Below, one piece after another: positions 61,041-64,000 of a DNA stretch of 64,000 bases (its first letter is position 1; the number at the start of each line of letters is the position of its first letter). The notes under the pieces were generated by a model, which saw only the letters and a program-made list of their open reading frames with translations, had not been told where the DNA came from and searched no databases. The position numbers and the translations under genes are program-made. The stretch covers positions 50,146,796-50,210,795 of the forward strand of contig OX485807.1 in assembly GCA_950295325.1 (NCBI GenBank), in the 5' to 3' direction. Origin of the DNA: Polytrichum commune. Taxonomy: Eukaryota > Streptophyta > Polytrichopsida > Polytrichales > Polytrichaceae.

Positions 61041-61118
61041 GTGGATCTTCTAAGATTAGACGCTCTACAAGGTTAAGAGAAAAGAGGTGTTTCAATTCTT
61101 TAGATATGTTGTGGAGCT

Positions 61119-62217
61119 TTGGTTTTTTTAACAAGTATGCAAAAAAGGAACCCCTCCCAACTCCCACCACTAGAATCATCCTTCACAACAATAATTTACA
61201 ACCCCTACTTAAAAAACCTATCCAATGAGAAAGCCCCTAGATTGGATGGCATCCCCAACAAAATCCTAAAAGCTTTACCAAACACCTTCCATGACATGTT
61301 GTACTTATTTTTCCTACAATGCTACCATCAAAAAGCAACACCGAAACATAAAAACATTATAATATTACTCCACAAGCAAAAAAAACTTGCAGTAAACACC
61401 AACTACAAACCTATTGCCTTATTATGTACAATCTACAAACTATTCACAAGAAAATTAAGCTCCCTCCTTACCACCTTCCACGAACAACATAGAATCCTCC
61501 ATCATAGCCAAGAAGGCTTTCGTCCAATGAGAAACACAGCTAGACAAAATCAAGCAAACACTTGCAATGCTAGAAGACGCCAAATTCACGCATAAAGACA
61601 TTCACCTCACATACATAGACTTTTATAAATGTGTTTAGCTCCATTGACCACCCACGCCTTCTAACCTTAATGGAATACCTTGGATACCCCCCAAACGCCA
61701 TTGAACCAATTGGAAACATATACAAATGATCATCCACCTCCTTCCAGGAGGCTTATTTCACCACTACACCACCCATCCAAAGACGTGAAGCCATCCAAGG
61801 AAACACTTTAAGCCCATACTTTTATCATTTTCTTAGAACCACTCCACGGATGGTTAGGAACAGACTAGATGGGATATCAATTCAACACCTCACCCAACAC
61901 CATCACGACAATAGCATGTGCAAATAACCTCATCATCCTCATTGACATCGTAGAACACATACAACCACAACCCAACAAGCTAAGACGATACTCAATTCGG
62001 GCACACATAGATGTCAATATAACAAATAGAGCAGTCATAGGTTGCCCTAACAATTCAAAATTACAACCCTTAGCATTTACCACATACATGAAAGCACAAA
62101 GCAACAATTTCAAAAATCAACAACTTCCCATTTTCATACAAAATGAATTGTACACATACTTTGGCATAAAAATGAAACCAACTCTCAAATGGAACATACA
62201 AAAAGAATTAACCATTG
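61119..62217 (+). pseudogene. Non-LTR (LINE) reverse-transcriptase remnant
   Basis: Two long frames (61119-61595 and 61869-62217), with broken sequence between, follow the order of a LINE reverse transcriptase. NEKAPRLDGIPNKILKALP matches the KAPGPDGIPNE motif. NIIILLHKQKKLAVNTNYKPIALL matches the K-DP--NYRPIAL block, and SQEGFRPMRNTARQ the QxGFRPxR motif. The catalytic Y-ADD box is degraded to ACANNLIIL near 61915, and NNSKLQPLAFTTYM and TYFGIKMKPTLKWNIQ follow the usual C-terminal order (YLGI block). Frameshifts and stops at about 61595-61870 and loss of both catalytic Asp make it inactive. It is cut at 62217 by the inverted LTR. Confidence 0.85.
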
Positions 62218-64000
62218 TGTGAACCCTTTGAGTGGTCCACCACTCTGCGGGATCACTTTTAGTTAGAATGTTAACATTAAAAGTTAGAATTGATAGGAAA
62301 TTTAGGGAAAATTAGTTCATTTAGCATTTAGCCTAGAAGAAGGAAGGTCAAAATGAAACTAAGTAGTGCTAGAAGATAGCAAAGTAGAAAAAATATGCTA
62401 GCTAGTAAAAACAACTAGCTAAGCAAATATTAATAGATGCTAGTTATTAAGCAAATGTTAGTAAATGCTAGCTAAACAAGTGTTAGTTTATTAGTTAGTG
62501 TAAGGCACACAAGACTATTGGAGGTGTTTTACGTAAGAAGACAAAATCGGCTTGAAGACTTTTGAAGACAAAAAAAAAGAAGCAAGGGGCTACTTGTCCA
62601 CTTGCCCCCTTGCCAACTTGATGGCGGAAAATTTAGAAAGATTTCTAGATTCCCCGTCGGAGCCACTTCGGCGAGAGGATGGCAACCTCAACCGGGAAAA
62701 CCCCCGAGCCAAAATTTCGGGAAAGGGTTTGAAAAATGGATCCGGTGGAGGAGGGGTCCAACCCTTTTGTGAGAGGGTTTAAAAACCCCTCCTTCCACCT
62801 TGTAGCTTTCTTTCTTTCTTTAGTTTTTGGGCGAAGCCCTGCTTCAATGTAGTTAGGAAAAAATCCTTTAGCATGTATTCTCAATGGCTTAAGACAAGGG
62901 CTTGAGAACCTCCTCTACTCTATCTCCTAGTTAGAATGTGTGTTTATTAACACACCAACAAAATTATTCTTTCTTTTGTAGAGGTAGGTTGGATGGTAGA
63001 GTTTTGAGTGGAGGCATTGTAGACCTCATCTGCCAATGCCCTGAAGGCTTAGTTTAGAAGCTAGAACAAGATACTTATCATTTTTCTTTGAGAGAGATTT
63101 CCTATAGCTATCCATAGCCGTTTCCCATTTGTGATTTGGTTAAGATGACAATTAGTTATGGATTTTCAAAGATGGAGTAGAAAAACTGGGTGGTCTTGTG
63201 GGTAGCGGCTGCTGGATCAGACCTGCAAGCCCAATAGGAATTTTAATTCCAAGAAGTTATATTTTTTCCAAATAGAACTTTTGTGTAGCTTTTCAAAATG
63301 GCTTAGAACATTTGATTTGAGCATGATTTGAATTAGATATGAATTGTGCAAAATGGAACACATAGTTTGAGAACTTTTGGTTGACTGCTACATTACAGAG
63401 GATCTGCTGGGTTCACTTTGGCTTACCTTTCTAATCACATATTTTTATCAAATACATCTTTTTAATATCTCTCCAGGGTCATATAGAACGTTTGATTTGA
63501 AAAAGATTTGAATTAGATATGAATTGTTGAAGGCGAGATACATAGTTTAAGCCTTCTTGATTGACTGCTGTGTTACAAGGAGTCTGCTGAATTTCTATTA
63601 GCTTAACCTGCTGATGTCATAATTTTCCTAGTTAGAACATATTCATAGCTTTCCAATGGTATAAAGAAAGCCTAGACCCAAGTAGTAAGGAATGTGCTAT
63701 GAATTTTTGAAGTTAGAAATTAGATAGGTGGGTTGGAAGGGTTGGTTGAATCGACCTCACACTTCCAACCCTCATAACTTTTGCATTTCTTATCCGATTC
63801 AAGTGATTTTTAGATCATTGGAAAGATAATTAGGTGCACTAAGTATAAATATTATTCTTAGGATTAAATTACAGTAGAGAATAAATATTTTATATTTTAA
63901 TTGTTAACTAAGGTACGCTTACTACCAAACTAGTTACAAAGAAGGAGGCAAGGTCGAAGCTAGGGAAGTGGAGCAAGGAAGGAGGTAGCGGCGTGGCCTA
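62218..64000 (-). mobile_element. Second copy of the 3 kb LTR, inverted, cut by the window end
   Basis: Starts TGTGAACCCTTTGAGTGGTC, the complement of the right end of the element at 15454-18463, and follows it in reverse complement to about 16620. The flanking 5 bases inside the LINE are CATTG; the matching duplication would lie outside the window. Includes the same degenerate tandem array (63100-63760). Frames at 62552 and 62645 lie on both strands of the repeat and are not supported as genes. Confidence 0.85.

Overview
The window is nuclear DNA of a land plant, most likely a bryophyte (a moss fits best). It is AT-rich and gene-poor, genes are split by GT-AG introns, and old mobile DNA fills most of it. 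The recognisable genes are plant types: a ULP2-like SUMO protease, TOPLESS-type WD repeats, and a kinase whose N-terminal helical region resembles that of plant MLKL-like proteins. The species call is inference.

Layout. 1-1.64 kb: 3' end of a SUMO protease gene (+), five exons with matching phases. 1.8-9.5 kb: a divergent or decaying TOPLESS-related WD40 gene (+). 9.5-24.5 kb: repeats that include further copies of the TOPLESS-like last exon and its 3' flank, a 3 kb solo LTR with a perfect 5-bp target duplication, and a Tourist-type MITE. 24.5-29 kb: Tigger/pogo transposase remnant and a 10-copy minisatellite. 29.7-32.5 kb: exons of a coiled-coil gene with one in-frame stop. 31-36 kb: foldback element, minisatellite, CACTA terminus and CACTA transposase fragment, then a probable LTR with primer-binding site. 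37.7-42 kb: TA-target MITE and old repeats. 42.2-44.3 kb: kinase gene (-) with one in-frame TAG. 46.6-58 kb: a duplicated locus with two intact, divergently oriented genes for a small two-helix membrane protein, decayed block copies, and a recurring TAGCAGAAAC-type motif upstream of the genes. 54.9-55.8 kb: one MITE nested inside the end of another. 58.4-64 kb: hAT-type MITE, palindromic tandem-repeat element, LINE reverse-transcriptase remnant, and a second, inverted copy of the 3 kb LTR cut by the window edge.

The genes do not form a pathway. The most interesting material is the paralogue pair with its shared upstream motif, the amplified TOPLESS-derived exon, and two near-intact genes each broken by a single stop. 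I saw no tRNA, rRNA or CRISPR array.
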